In this document: one piece after another, positions 1 through 11,035 of the stretch
How the letters are laid out: each line of letters begins with the position of its first letter
How positions within the stretch are numbered: position 1 is the first letter of the stretch
Source of the DNA: Sepiola atlantica
Lineage: Eukaryota; Mollusca; Cephalopoda; Sepiida; Sepiolidae
Assembly (NCBI GenBank): GCA_963556195.1
Contig: OY744520.1
Location: forward strand, 154,137,607-154,201,606
DNA: 64,000 bases
Direction of reading: 5' to 3'
Translations under genes and position numbers: made by a program
Notes under the pieces: model-generated
What the model was told of the DNA's origin: nothing
Database searches by the model: none
Seen by the model: only the letters and a program-made list of their open reading frames with translations

Positions 1-62
1 TTTTTTCGTTTTTCTTGTGTCGTTTGTCTTATCAACTGTCTATAATTTAAATACTTCTATGT

Positions 63-100
<38 letters not shown>

Positions 101-179
101 ATTATGAAAATAATATTCCAACATAATGGTCAATGAAACGGAAATATAAATAATATTAGTTTGTCGTTCTACATTTTCC

Positions 180-231
<52 letters not shown>

Positions 232-1881
232 AAATTACTATTAGTAACATAACCAGGTGACACCGAGCAACCATAGGTAAGTTTAAATAGAATAATGCTT
301 CATACATCAAGACAGAAGCCAAGTAAAAACTGATACTGCCATGGTAGATATGTAAGAAAAATAACATTTTATGAGAAATCTGTACTGCATTTCAAACGAA
401 AACCTTCATTAAATCCACGCGGCCATCTTTCTCTGATTTATCAGACCTCATCTAAAAAAAATCGAAACATAACATTCTCTTTGGTCTGTCAGGTATATAT
501 TTGAATAATCATATTCGCTTGACTGTCATATTTAAGTTTCAAAACACATTTGCATCGCTCGACGCGTAGATTGAATGGACGCATCTTAATAATGCCAACT
601 CTGAGGAATTTTGTTCTTACTTTCCGCATGATGTCTATTTCTATTTCGCTCATTTTCATGTACGTGAATCTCCATTTCTTTTGCCAGCAAAATGTTGGGC
701 TCACAAGAAAAACAAAACTATTTCGCAGATCAATCGACTCCTGCAAAAAACGATGTATATATGAGCAGAAAATCAAGTGGAAAGATGCAACTCATTTGTT
801 TCATAGAGTTAGATTTTTTTATTCTTTCGTTTCGTAGTCATTTCGTATTAACACATTCGCAAACTGTTGCGTGCTTCAGTACATTTCGTTTCGGTTATCT
901 TTCCGTTTTTTCTGCTTCTGTATTGTTTTTATATATATTTATTGTTTTCTTCTGTCAATGCAGCCGACGTATAGGTTTTATATTTTCTTTTAACACGATT
1001 CGGCTTCCGTACTTTTTTCTTTTCTATTGTTGTTGATTTATTTTACATCTAGTATTTTCTTTTATAAAATCTTTATTTCTGTTTTTGTCTTTTTCTTCCT
1101 TTTTTTAATATTTTAGTTCTTTTATTTCACACCCGTTTCTTTATTTCATATACTTATTTCTTTCTCTCTCTCTCTTTCATTATTTGTTCCTTCTTTATTT
1201 AGTTCTTGGTAATCATTGCTATTATCCACATTAATTGTTCTAAAGGAAAATACATTTGGAAATTAGTCAAAAACAATATATTTTGGTTTACAACTTATTT
1301 GCGATCAATTTACGTTAAAAATAATATTTAATAGAAGTTTAAAGTTCGCATAAATATCAATTGAAAGCAAAGTATCGACCATTGTTTAGTCAGATAGTAA
1401 TGTAAGCAAACATGGCTACTTTTCTCAGAATCGGTATGTACAGGGTGGGCCAAAATAAGGGTCCTATCTTTAAATTTGAATAACTTGAATTTTAATAACT
1501 TCCACAAAATAAAAGTACATGAATTTAAAAGGCATATAACTTCTATTAAATATTAATATTTAACGCAAATGGGTCACAAATTAGTAGGTACGCCAAAATA
1601 AATTGTTTTTAACTAATTTCCCAACTGTATTTTCTTTTAAAATAAGTTATGTCGGTAATAGTAATATATACTTATTTTATATGTTGTTTCTTCCTCATAC
1701 CTTCCTTTCTTTATGTCCTTATTTGTTCAATAATTTCTTTCTTCCCCTCTTTCGTGGTTTAATTCTTTTTTGTATTTCTATCTTTATTGTTTTCGTCATC
1801 TTCTTTTTTCTTTATTTCTGTTTCTCTTCCGCTATTTGTTTATCCCTTTGTTTTTAAATTGATTTTATTGGTACTTTATTA
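1..1881. other. T/C-rich non-coding DNA with two (TA)n arrays
   Basis: No gene is seen. Simple (TA)n arrays lie at about 71-96 and 185-228. From about 1030 to 1870 the plus strand is strikingly rich in T and C, with TTTCTTT and TTATTTC-like words repeated irregularly, so open frames here encode only Phe/Leu/Ser-rich nonsense. At 1440-1600 a stretch beginning ACAGGGTGGGCCAAAATA reads like the edge of a dispersed repeat. I could not assign it to a family. Confidence 0.6.
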
Positions 1882-1921
1882 GATTGGGACCCGCGCTAAA
1901 AGTCCCTCGGCGTCGGTTCTC

Positions 1922-1947
1922 TCCGGCGTTTTACGTAAAACGCCGGA
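1922..1947. repeat. Perfect 26-bp palindrome
   Basis: The sequence centred on TTTTACGTAAAA, with GC-rich outer arms TCCGGCG and CGCCGGA, is fully self-complementary. It lies just inside the left terminal inverted repeat and could extrude as a hairpin. The right end has only a partial counterpart (GGCGTTTTAGAAAG). Confidence 0.9.
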
Positions 1948-2094
1948 AAGCCCCGACGCGATTAGACAATGAAACTGCGAGAAAATGAATAACCGATTGA
2001 AATGAATAAGCAGACGACATCTAAACTTGATAATTGAATTTTTGACGTCTGCAAACGACCCTATCATAACCGTAATTTCTAACTTTGCACAAAC

Positions 2095-2154
2095 TCTAAC
2101 CCTAACCATAACCCTAATCCTAACCTAACCTTAATTCCTAACCCCAAACCCTAA
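2095..2154. repeat. Degenerate telomere-like CTAACC tract
   Basis: CTAACCCTAACC-type words are repeated with interruptions over about 60 bp, equivalent to TTAGGG on the other strand. It is inside the TIR element rather than at a chromosome end, so it is an interstitial tract. Confidence 0.75.
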
Positions 2155-2240
2155 CGAAAACAACAATAATAATCAGGAAAAAAGAAAACAAAAAAAACAA
2201 ATACATTTCGTAAGAAAAACAAAAAAACACACTTACTTTA

Positions 2241-2293
2241 TTAACTTTTTTATTTAAACACTTATCGTAATCACTGTTATTTCTTCGTTAAAA
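2241..2293 (+). repeat. Left ~53-bp direct repeat flanking the LINE fragment
   Basis: This stretch, ending ATTTCTTCGTTAAAA, is repeated at 3124-3176 with a few substitutions and small indels. The two copies bracket the LINE fragment, so the simplest reading is an unusually long target-site duplication. Confidence 0.7.
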
Positions 2294-3126
2294 CACCTGG
2301 AAACCTGCCTACCAAGGCATCGGTCTGTGTCGCTTTAATACGCCGCCTAGCTGGTACCACCTGGGGTGATTCAACCAAGACACTGCGCATATCTACCCAG
2401 GCATTGGTCGTCTCCGCCGCTGAGTACTGCTCCCCAGCCTGGTGCAGGAGCTCCCACACTAAGAAGCTGGACATAACGCTCAACACCGCCTTACACACAG
2501 CCTTTGGCTGTTTGCGCGCCACACCAATCAACTAACTACCGATTCTCCGCCTACATCGCACCACCAACCCTGCGTTGTGAGGCGGCTGTCCTTGCACTGT
2601 CAAGAAAGGCCTCTATTGATGAGGACCACCTTTTCCACAAGCTCGCCATAGAGACCCCTCCACGAGCTCACTTGAAGTCACGACGCCCATTCTCGGAGCA
2701 TGCCCACCAGCTCCTGCTTTCAACACCCGGTGACGTCACAAAACGAATCTGGCTGAAACGGTGCTGGACGGAGGAATGGCAGGCAGCAGATAACTCAAGG
2801 TTGCACAGATTTGTGGAGGACTCGGATAACCTACCAGGCATGGACCGGCTTCGCTGGCAGTGGACAATGCTCAACCGCCTCAGGACAGGTGTCGGCCGTT
2901 TCGCCGCGACCATGAAAGGATGAGGTCTCAGGGACTCGGCTGTCTTCGACTATGGTCATTCTGAACAGACAGTAGACCACATCATCGAGTCATGCCTTAA
3001 ATATCGACCACCCAACGGCGAAGTCCGCATAGTTGCGCTAGACAACAAAACATTAGCATGGCTTTTTATCAACCGAGCTGGTGATCTAACAGTGAGATGC
3101 TATGACGCAAACGAAAGAAGAAGTTA
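2288..3126 (+). pseudogene. LINE ORF2 C-terminal fragment (jockey-like non-LTR retrotransposon)
   Basis: The plus strand encodes, in pieces, the C-terminal region that follows the reverse-transcriptase core in jockey/RTE-like LINEs. Visible motifs are RVALIRRLAGT-like (seen as ALIRRLAGT), SAAEYCSPAWCRS, KKLDITLNTALHTAFGCL, then AVLALSRKA, GDVTKRIWLKRCWTEEW, LRTGVGRFAATMK and a final HSEQTVDHIIESCLKY. The last block normally carries a Cys/His zinc-binding cluster; here Cys is replaced (FDYGH). A stop interrupts near 2535, where the frame also shifts, and another follows at about 2921. The 5' part (endonuclease, RT palm) is absent, as in ordinary 5' truncation. The reading ends at a TAA near 3126. 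It is inactive. Confidence 0.85.
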
Positions 3127-3176
3127 AAACTTTTTAATTTAAACACTTATTTGAATCACTTATTTCTTCGTTAAAA
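3124..3176 (+). repeat. Right ~53-bp direct repeat flanking the LINE fragment
   Basis: This is the partner of 2241-2293. Shared words include ATTTAAACACTTAT and ATTTCTTCGTTAAAA. It begins directly at the end of the LINE reading frame. Confidence 0.7.
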
Positions 3177-3355
3177 AATAAATATTTATTTCATACAAAA
3201 TTTTTTGCCGTAATTTGTTGCTTTTTTTTCTCGCTTGTAAATTCTATCTAGTTTGTGCTTTCTTGGACGCAGGTAAGTGAACGGAATTTTCATACGGCAC
3301 TGTTTGGCGTTTTAGAAAGTATCGACGTTGAGGCACTTTTAGCGCGAGTCCTAAT

Positions 3356-5263
3356 GTAAAAAACCACCATTTTATTATTTGTCTCTTTTTTTATTTATTT
3401 ATTTATTTCGTTATTTGGTTCCTCCGGTATTTCTTCAATTTTCTCATTATTTTCTCATTTATTTAATTCTTTTGTCTCTTTTATTATTGCTTCATTCTTT
3501 TGTTTGATCATTTATTTCGCCTTTGTTTTAGTTATTTATTTCGTCTTTCTGTCTTTATTTCTTGTTCTTTCCTTATTTTTCACACTTGATCTTGCTTTCA
3601 TTTCTCCACACAAATTTTACTTTCGTTCTTTTTCTCTCTGTCTTGCTTTCCTGTCTTTCGCCTATTTACAAATTATATCTTATTCTTTCTGTTCGTCAGT
3701 CAGGCAGTATAGTTAACAGTCGAGAAATCGAAATAATATAAAACAAATAACTTTTACCAAACACATTAAAATTTAATTTTCTACCAACTTGTATAGCTTT
3801 AAAATTGTGAAGCCGTTTTAAAGTGTTTTCATTTCAATATAAAATTGTATTTATATATCTATTTTTGATACAGTCAGAATCCAGTATGGCCGACCCATCT
3901 CTGTAATTGTTGGTGTTTTATTCTTTGAAAAATAGTTATACATTATTTTACCACTAACCATAAGTCCGACTGGCACACCTGGATTGGTCGTTAGTAGTAA
4001 GGTAAGCCTTTTCTTTTCTATCTTTTAAGCCACAAATCTCTAAACAAAATCCAACATTATCTTTGCTAGACTCTTATTCAGCAAACTAAAATGAACAATA
4101 ACAGATTCAGAGATAAAAGATCTTACAATCAGTTTCCACACTTTTAAATTCTACAAGTCAACAGAAAATTAAATTTTAATGCGTTTGGTGAAACTTATTT
4201 GTTTTATATTCTGTTTGTTTTTGATTTCTTCACTGTTAACTATACTGCATGATTGCCTTTTTTTCCATATTTTCGTTTTTTTTTCATTTTCCATCATTTT
4301 CTTTTCTTTATGTCTATTTTACGCTTTTGTACTCTATTTCTGCTTCGATTATTTTTCTTTGTACCCGTCTTTCTATTCGTTATGACACTTTTCTTTCTAT
4401 TTTCTGTTTTCCTTCTTCCATTTTAATTCATTTTTCTCTGCTTATTTTTTCGCACTTTGTTTCGTTTTATCTTTCTTTCATTTCATTTTCATCTCATCTT
4501 TTATTTTGTTATTACCTCTTTTTTATAGGTATTTTTCAGTTTTTCCCTTTGCCTCATTTTAGCACTTTTTTTTGTTTATTATTTCATTTAAAAAAAATAA
4601 ATCTCCTCTAATATTTTACTTTATTTTAACATCTTTTTAATCTGCTTGACATCTTTTTTCTTTTTTCCTTTCTGTTTTACATCTTTTTCTTTGTTTTATG
4701 TTTAAAACATATTTCTCGCTTTCTTTTGCCTTTTATTGTTTTCCTTTCTCTATTTCCTTCTTTAATACGTTTCGTTGTTATCAGTTTAGTCGTTCCCATA
4801 GTCTCAGGCGTCTTCTCACGCTGTCATCTTTACCCTAAGATGTAGATAAATGGTTCTCATTTCTCACCAAAATTTTCAGCATAATTTCATTTCCATCGTC
4901 TGTTTACTTTATTTAAACACCTACTTTTTTACTTTTTCTATTCACCAAATTCTACCTACATTGCACCAACGTCCATTTTCTAATTCCACCTTGAAAATTT
5001 TGTCTGGTTTATTGAATATATTATTTGATTATTGTCCCATCAATCATATATTTTGACAACTATCCCCTTTCAACGTTCGATCATCCGTCTCTCTTTCTTG
5101 TCACAGGTATATATTATGTTTTGTACATTCTTTCTCACCCGTTTGCAAAAAAAATTAGGGAAGGGTGGGAGACTTATTTCTATCACCTTTTCTATTTCAT
5201 CCATATTTGTTTTGTAATATTGTCATATTACTTTTTGATCGTTTGTCACATGGCATGATATAC
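3356..5263. other. T/C-rich non-coding DNA
   Basis: No gene is seen. The polypyrimidine character of 1030-1870 resumes, strongest at 3360-3700 and 4180-4830. Between them, 3715-4020 has a different texture and resembles 61065-61315 (see findings); it ends in a splice-donor-like AAGGTAAGCC. Frames here are composition artefacts rich in Phe, Leu and Ser. Confidence 0.55.
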
Positions 5264-5311
5264 TATATATATATATATATATGCACACATATATATATAT
5301 ATATATATATA
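5264..5311. repeat. (TA)n microsatellite
   Basis: Two TA runs are separated by GCACAC. They are followed at 5312-5405 by AAGTTAGGTATGTGTATA..., which is also the head of the (TA)n-bounded repeats at 35.9 and 52.7 kb. Confidence 0.9.
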
Positions 5312-5406
5312 AAGTTAGGTATGTGTATAAGTTTATATATTTGTATGTATATGATTCACTCTTAAACTAAGTAACCAATCATTATGAATTTTTGAACATA
5401 TCTCCT

Positions 5407-5407
<1 letters not shown>

Positions 5408-5450
<43 letters not shown>
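5408..5450. repeat. (CA)n(TA)n microsatellite
   Basis: About 17 CA units run directly into TA units. Confidence 0.95.
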
Positions 5451-5451
<1 letters not shown>

Positions 5452-5696
5452 TTCTATTTATATACACAATAGTGTACACTCCCATACAAAAATAACAGGA
5501 AAATTATTATGCTTCGCCAGTATTCGCACTCGATATTTATCTAGATATTTGCATATGTACGAATAAGACAGATACCGTCTTGTTGGAACATAATTTACAA
5601 AACCGCCAATCTTTAAAATATGGTCAAAATCTGACACCACTCTTGGTTGCAAATCTACAACTGTTAATTACAAATTCAGCTAAAATATTTATCGTA

Positions 5697-5699
<3 letters not shown>

Positions 5700-5752
<53 letters not shown>
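5700..5752. repeat. (TA)n microsatellite
   Basis: An uninterrupted TA run of about 26 units, followed by a short TG-rich tail. Confidence 0.95.
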
Positions 5753-5753
<1 letters not shown>

Positions 5754-6600
5754 GTGCGTTTGTGTGTATATGAGTTTACGTCTTTATTTTTCCTAGTATA
5801 TAGATGTGAGCGACATCTTTGAACACCATTTACAAAATCACATATTTTTAAAATATGTTTATATGTACAACTTAGACATGAGATCTTTTGAAAACCACAT
5901 TTCAATATCTCAAAAGTGTACAAAGAGCTTTGTAAATCTTTGTAAAATGAACATTTATCATACACTATCTAGGCGTCTAAAAATATCCCAATTTTGTGTA
6001 TGTTGAAAATTCTATGAGATTGGTGGGAACGTGCTATTAAATTATACAGAATAATAATCACATCCAATAATTATATTGCTATAAAAGATTTAAGTGCAAT
6101 GAATGATGTTACCAAAGAACTTCGACCAGTCATTCTTTTACTTTTACAAAATTTCCCACCATTACGATTATCTTTATCTTGGATTATAGAGTTGTAGATT
6201 GTCATGACACACATATTCCTGATGACATCACTTTCCCCCATTATTTACGGATGTATCAAGAAGAATAAAGATGGTACTTTCCCTTCAAGTTTTCTGATAT
6301 ATGAGTCGAGTGTTAAGTTCGAAGTTGAAACTAGTTCGCTTGGAGATATCCAACTAAGAGAGTAGAAAACCTTGACTGTCAAGTTTCAATTAATTTCCGT
6401 GAAAATAATTCACGCAAAACGTTTAAAATCTGTGCTTTGATACAAAAAATGTCGTAACTCAGTTACTATGTAATACAAACACTTGTACTAATTTGATACC
6501 TATATATCTGAAAGATTATGACATCATTATCAACATAACAGCCAAATTCTAATCAGTTCTATTTGAGCTAACATTTCATGGTATAAACAAACCCAACATT
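5753..6600. other. AT-rich DNA with no recognisable gene
   Basis: No long frame, RNA gene or repeat family was recognised. The sequence is AT-rich with ordinary complexity. Confidence 0.5.
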
Positions 6601-6660
6601 TCAAATATTCTCAATTTCCCTAATTTATCTCTCTATATATCTATCTATCTATCTATTTAT

Positions 6661-6663
6661 CTC

Positions 6664-6753
<90 letters not shown>
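6661..6753. repeat. (CT)n(TA)n compound microsatellite
   Basis: About 20 CT units are followed by about 25 TA units, with one TG interruption. Confidence 0.95.
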
Positions 6754-6969
6754 AGACTAAAACTATGTCGTTTTGTTTGTTATGTTTTCTGTTTGTATGT
6801 CTCCGTACATACTGAATAACGTCTCAATATCATAACATCACAAAAAGATGACATCCTCTACGTAGAGTTGCAAAACATCGGGCAAATCGTTTATGACGTC
6901 TAAAACGGATGACGTCCCACATTAAAAATAGAGTTCCTGGCTGACCCGAGACCATTTAAACGTCGTTTG

Positions 6970-7705
6970 CTTGGTCAGTGACTATATTAAGGGAGGCGCG
7001 ATAACGCTCTATCCCTTAATAGACTTCAAAAACGACCTATGCTAGAAATCTCATTTCTTTGATCAGTCATAACTCAAAAACCAATAAACCAAATTATTTA
7101 AAACTTTACACAAAATTTGCATTTGATAGGTTCTATAAGTGTGTCGAATTTCAGCATCATTAGTCAAGGCAACCCAGAGATCCAGAAAGGTCAGGGGTGA
7201 TTTTGTGTTATCCGTGTGTACGTACGTACATGTGCGCCACCCTGTATCTCATCAACTATTTGATGGATTCAGATGATTTTTTAGAGGTTCTAGGGTCTAG
7301 TTGATGGCATTTTAATTTCAGTTTATCATATACCTTAGTTTGCCAGAAAATTAAAAAAAAACTTAAAAATTACCATTGTTTTGAGGCATAGCCTTTACAA
7401 AAGTAGTGACATTTCATGATAAATGCCAGTATACTGAAATCATATGCCCTTAATAGGGTTAAGATGAAAATTCATATATACTAAATGTACAAAAGCAAGG
7501 AAATTCCCAAATGTTTACACTTTTATTGTCATTAAGGGTATGACTACATATCAACCAAGCCATTTCATTATCACATTACTACAGTATAAATCTCTATGCA
7601 TGAGTGGATGAAGTGTGTGAGGGGCGCCGAAGAAAAATTCCTACCAGTAAAATACATAGCCCTGTTGTGCTCGCATACCCTTAATGACTGGCATTTATCA
7701 TGGAA
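6970..7705. mobile_element. Fold-back element, copy 1 (left half)
   Basis: Bases 6970-7410 are the reverse complement of about 38590-39205, and 7405-7700 repeat 38223-38480 in the same orientation, each with scattered differences. The copy therefore has an outer arm, an inner arm and a loop, then stops after a short remnant of the returning arm (TGGCATTTATCATGGAA near 7690). Together with copy 2 the full element can be inferred to be a very long inverted repeat. The outer arm contains an ACGTACGTAC run. No protein is encoded. Confidence 0.7.
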
Positions 7706-7741
7706 TATATGTATATATATAATTAATTAAAGTTGGTATTT

Positions 7742-8065
7742 ATCTACCTCCCACAGAGTAAAATGTGACACAGGGTCGGAAAGTGGGATCAGATAAGTCA
7801 GCACCCTAGAGGAAGAGCACATGACCTTTAAACATTGTCTGGGCAGCTCCGTCAGCATTCTCCGGTAGGGGCGCCTCAGGCGATTAGCAATAAAACGGGT
7901 GAGAAGGCAAAGTCTGGGAGGGTGGACCTCCTAGAACTACACAGGACAAACTCATAGACCGGCGGAAATCAAGCCCCGAAGACCAAGACGATACCGGTCT
8001 ATGGGGTGCAGTATCCATCGGAATAGATACTACACTTTGATCTCGGCCAAAAGGCCGAAAAAGTG
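7742..8065 (-). mobile_element. U2 snRNA-headed composite repeat (SINE-like)
   Basis: Read on the minus strand, this starts with about 40 nt closely matching the 5' domain of U2 snRNA (8062 down to 8021). It then continues into a GC-richer body of about 260 bp that is shared with 9782-10062. The body is full of short self-complementary stretches, such as GCCTGAGGCGCC against GCCCAGGC-type partners. It ends in GTGGGAGGTAGATA. There is no open frame of note. snRNA-headed SINEs are known from other animals; whether this is such a family or a one-off template-switch chimera cannot be told from one copy. No clear target-site duplication was found for this copy. Confidence 0.65.
8021..8062 (-). ncRNA. 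U2 snRNA 5' domain relic
   Basis: The minus strand reads TCGGCCTTTTGGCC then GAGATCAAAGTGTAGTATCT, matching U2 stem I and the branch-point-pairing region, including the conserved GTAGTA (8028-8033). Similarity fades after TATTC, where U2 would continue into stem IIa. It lacks the Sm site and all 3' domains, so it cannot be a functional U2 gene. It forms the head of the composite repeat. Confidence 0.85.
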
Positions 8066-8300
8066 TTTTATACCTACAGACGACGTTGTTCCGAGTTTTC
8101 TACTCTCATCAGTGCATAAGTAGTGTAAGCAGTCGCATGGCTCAAACGCAGTTAGTAAATCTAGCCTAGAATTACGAGCCTAACGCCAAAGCCCACACGG
8201 TCGCGAGAAATCACCACATACAGTAATTCAAATTAATGTACACTAACTCGGGAGGCGGGGACAAGCGTCATGCTGTCGATAGTGTTATACGCTCGAGCGG

Positions 8301-8303
<3 letters not shown>
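8066..8303. other. GC-richer unique segment without gene
   Basis: A stretch of higher complexity between the U2-headed repeat and a (TA)n array. I see no open frame, tRNA or known repeat. Confidence 0.4.

Positions 8304-8363
<60 letters not shown>
8304..8363. repeat. (TA)n microsatellite
   Basis: An uninterrupted TA run of about 30 units. Confidence 0.95.
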
Positions 8364-8364
<1 letters not shown>

Positions 8365-8982
8365 CATTGAATAAAAATTTAAAGATGAATGATGTATCTT
8401 TAAATGATAATCTATCGTGAAAATAGAAAGCTCACTATTCTTAATCGAACAGTAAATTCAGAGAAATGAATGATGAAAATAAAAGTTGTACAATTACAGT
8501 ATCTATTAAATCATAATAAGCTAAAAAACAAGGAGGGATATCATTATCCTTAATACAGGAGGACATCTGTGATAATAATGTTTTTGAAGAAAATATTGGA
8601 GGATGTTCCAGCGCATCTCCGTAGCTATCATGCGAGGCAACGCCATGTCTACTATAACGTCATCTAGCAATGTCTAAATCTTGATGAAAAAATTAAAAAA
8701 ATTAAAAAAATTGCCTTCGTGCGTAGGCAACTAAATAGGGCCTTATTGAAATACACTTTTATTTAAAATATATATATATTCGAAAAAATAGTAACACGTT
8801 CATTTTTAGCTTGATTTCGAATTACAATTTTGTAACCGTACTTTTTAATAACACATTCTTTCTTTTACAATTTTGGTTAATAACTTTTTATACAAAAGTT
8901 TTTAATTCATAGAAACTATTTATTTTAAAATAGATAACGTCATAATAAAGCTCGTTTCGTGACGCCATCAATTCCCAAGTAA

Positions 8983-9004
8983 ATATATATATATATATAT
9001 ATAT
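8983..9004. repeat. Short (TA)n array
   Basis: About 11 TA units. Confidence 0.9.
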
Positions 9005-9760
9005 CTCTTTATAATAATCATTTGTTTTTTATGCGCTCTTCCCTCTGTCTTACTTTCTATCTGTATTTGCCCCTTTTTCCCTCTTTCCACATCTCTCGAC
9101 TTTCCCTTTTAATTATTTACATCATTCGTCTCTTCTCACCACACCGCTCTTCCGTCGTTCGCTCTCCATCTTACCTTTTCTAGATGTACATAACTTTGTG
9201 CCACTAAGGCGCACATATTTGCCAGTAAAAACAACAAAATTGCAAATTCTTGAAATAAATGACCAATGACTTCTCCAGAATAATCTTTCTATGATGTGAA
9301 ATCCCACGATAGTCTGCATTTTGGATTCCATCTCATTTCCCAAATTGCTTTGAAGTTATGATCTGAATACGAACTCAACAGAGAGCATAAAGATCTGACC
9401 AATGGCTGGAAAGCCTCAAAGAAATATATTTTCTGGAAGACTGACCTAACACAATGAAGTTATATGTCTGCTGAATTCTTTCTGTTTGGTAGGTAGATTT
9501 AAAAAAATGCAAGGATGGAATAAATTAACCCAGCAAAAAAGAAACACTGATATTGATACTAGCTTGAATGACGCTCTACGCACTGTAATAGATTCAAGTA
9601 CTATATACACTTCATCTGTATAATTGTTCGTCGCCAAGTTGTTGTGACTCTGTTAAAGGGACCGAAATGAAGACACGAACACGGTATAAAGTAGAAACAA
9701 GTGTATTAAGAAAATAGAGTAAAGAGGGAAGAAATATGCGCCTGGCAAGTAGAGTTCGAC
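9005..9760. other. Non-coding DNA
   Basis: No conserved motif was recognised in the frames here. The final ~100 bp (GAAGACACGAAC...) and the segment after 10102 may be two halves of one older sequence interrupted by the next element. Confidence 0.4.
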
Positions 9761-10101
9761 TATCTTACTGGATTACTATTTATCTACCTCCCACAAGGTA
9801 AAATGTGACACAAGGTCGGGAAAGTGGGATTAGATAAGCCAGGGCTCGAGGTGAGCACTCTGGCCATTCAAAAATTGCCTGGGCAGCCCCGTCGGCATTC
9901 CCGGTAGGGCGCCTCAGGCAGTAAGCAATAAACTTACTCCTCCCCAAAGAGGGGAGGCAAAGTCTGGGAGGGTGCAGCTCCTAGAACTGCACAGGACCAG
10001 ACAACCCCCAATAGACCGGTGTAAATCCAGACCCAAAGGCCAGGACAATACCAGTCTATTAGGTGGGTTAAAAAACCCGTGGCTGAATATCTTACTGGAT
10101 T
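9761..10101 (-). mobile_element. SINE-like repeat with 14-bp target-site duplication
   Basis: TATCTTACTGGATT occurs at 9761-9774 and again at 10088-10101, exactly flanking a 313-bp insert. The minus strand of the insert shares its body (10062 down to 9782) with the U2-headed repeat at 7.74 kb and ends in GGAGGTAGATAAATAGT. Its 5' end differs: it has ACGGGTTTTTTAACCCAC instead of the U2 head. The body contains clear hairpins, for example CTCCCC/GGGGAG around 9940-9957 and TGCAG/CTGCA around 9973-9990. The duplication shows it arrived by retroposition. Weak coding potential on the minus strand has no recognisable domain. Confidence 0.8.
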
Positions 10102-10837
10102 CCGGCGAGAGTTAATTGCCGTTGGCATTTATTGAGCAAAGAGGAAGAGTCCATATTGTACATAGGTAAGACACCATAACAATAATTATGGTTAACGTAC
10201 ATGTTTCTGGCGCGTTTTGAGATATGGATATGAGGAGGTAGGAGGAGAGGGAACGAATACGGAGGTGAAAGGATCAAAGAGTAAAGCAAAGGAAGACAGT
10301 AGGCAGAGGTAAAAATGTATTTTAAAAAAGAGAATGCGTTATCTTCATTAGAAATTTAGTTTATTTTAAGAAAATATTAAATATATTTAGATGTTTGGAA
10401 AGAGAATAAAATAAAAATAAGATCTAGCTTGCTTTCCTGACTTTCCGTTGAAATAAAAACTTGCAATTTTTTAAATTTAATTAATTTAGTGATTTCTATT
10501 TTTGATTTATATAATTTCATTTTTTCTTCTTTTACTCCTCGATTAGTTTTGTCTTCTTATCGATTAGTTATATCTTCTTTTTCTCATTAATTACGTTAAT
10601 TTCAAAGATTTTGTAGACAGAGAAAAGTCTTGTTTCGTATGAGGGAAGGGTTGCTGCATATCCATCCTCTATATTTGCTTGGTATGAAGAAAAACGGGTT
10701 ATCATAGTTTGGTTATAAAATCAATCTCCATCTACAATTTAAATCAATTTTATTAATACTATTTCATCAAAACTAAAGACATGGCCGTAAAAGAGTCATG
10801 AAGACAAGAATATGCTGAGTCAGTAGATATGCAGGCA
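10102..10837. other. Non-coding DNA
   Basis: No gene or RNA is seen. AT-rich from 10320 onwards. Confidence 0.4.
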
Positions 10838-11035
10838 CTATAAAATGAGATTGAGTCTGGTTTTTTCATTTCGCTTAGACCAAGTGGTGGCTAAAGGCAA
10901 GATAGGAATATGATCTCTTGTCAACTTGACGTTTAAATACTGACTGTTAAAAAAGTGTGGGAAAAGGTTTGGTGGAAGTGTTTCCCACGAAAAGGTGTTC
11001 TGACTGGACAACGTATCAATCACTCCACGAATGGG
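10838..11035 (-). pseudogene. Possible LINE ORF2 extreme C-terminus
   Basis: The minus strand encodes WETLPPNLFPHFFNSQY followed by a basic tail and a stop. This resembles the W-N-S-L-P...FP...YNLQ-F-K ending found at the C-terminus of many jockey/CR1-type LINE polyproteins. The upstream part in the same frame is degenerate. The call rests on this one short motif, so it is tentative. Confidence 0.4.

Larger units (their letters stand above)
1882..3355. mobile_element. Terminal-inverted-repeat (MITE-like) element with nested LINE
   Basis: The left end (1882-1915) and right end (3323-3355) are inverted complements of about 33 bp, sharing the core CGCGCTAAAAGT with a few mismatches. Inside the left end sits a perfect 26-bp palindrome (1922-1947) and a degenerate telomere-like tract (2095-2154). 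No transposase frame is visible in the element's own DNA, so it looks non-autonomous. About 830 bp of its interior is a later LINE insertion. Both outer flanks are the same T/C-rich DNA, as expected for an insertion. I could not identify a convincing target-site duplication, so the exact ends and superfamily are uncertain. Confidence 0.6.

Noticed and set aside
8021..8062. Functional U2 snRNA gene
   Set aside because: Only the first ~40 nt are present; no Sm site, no 3' stem-loops and no promoter elements.
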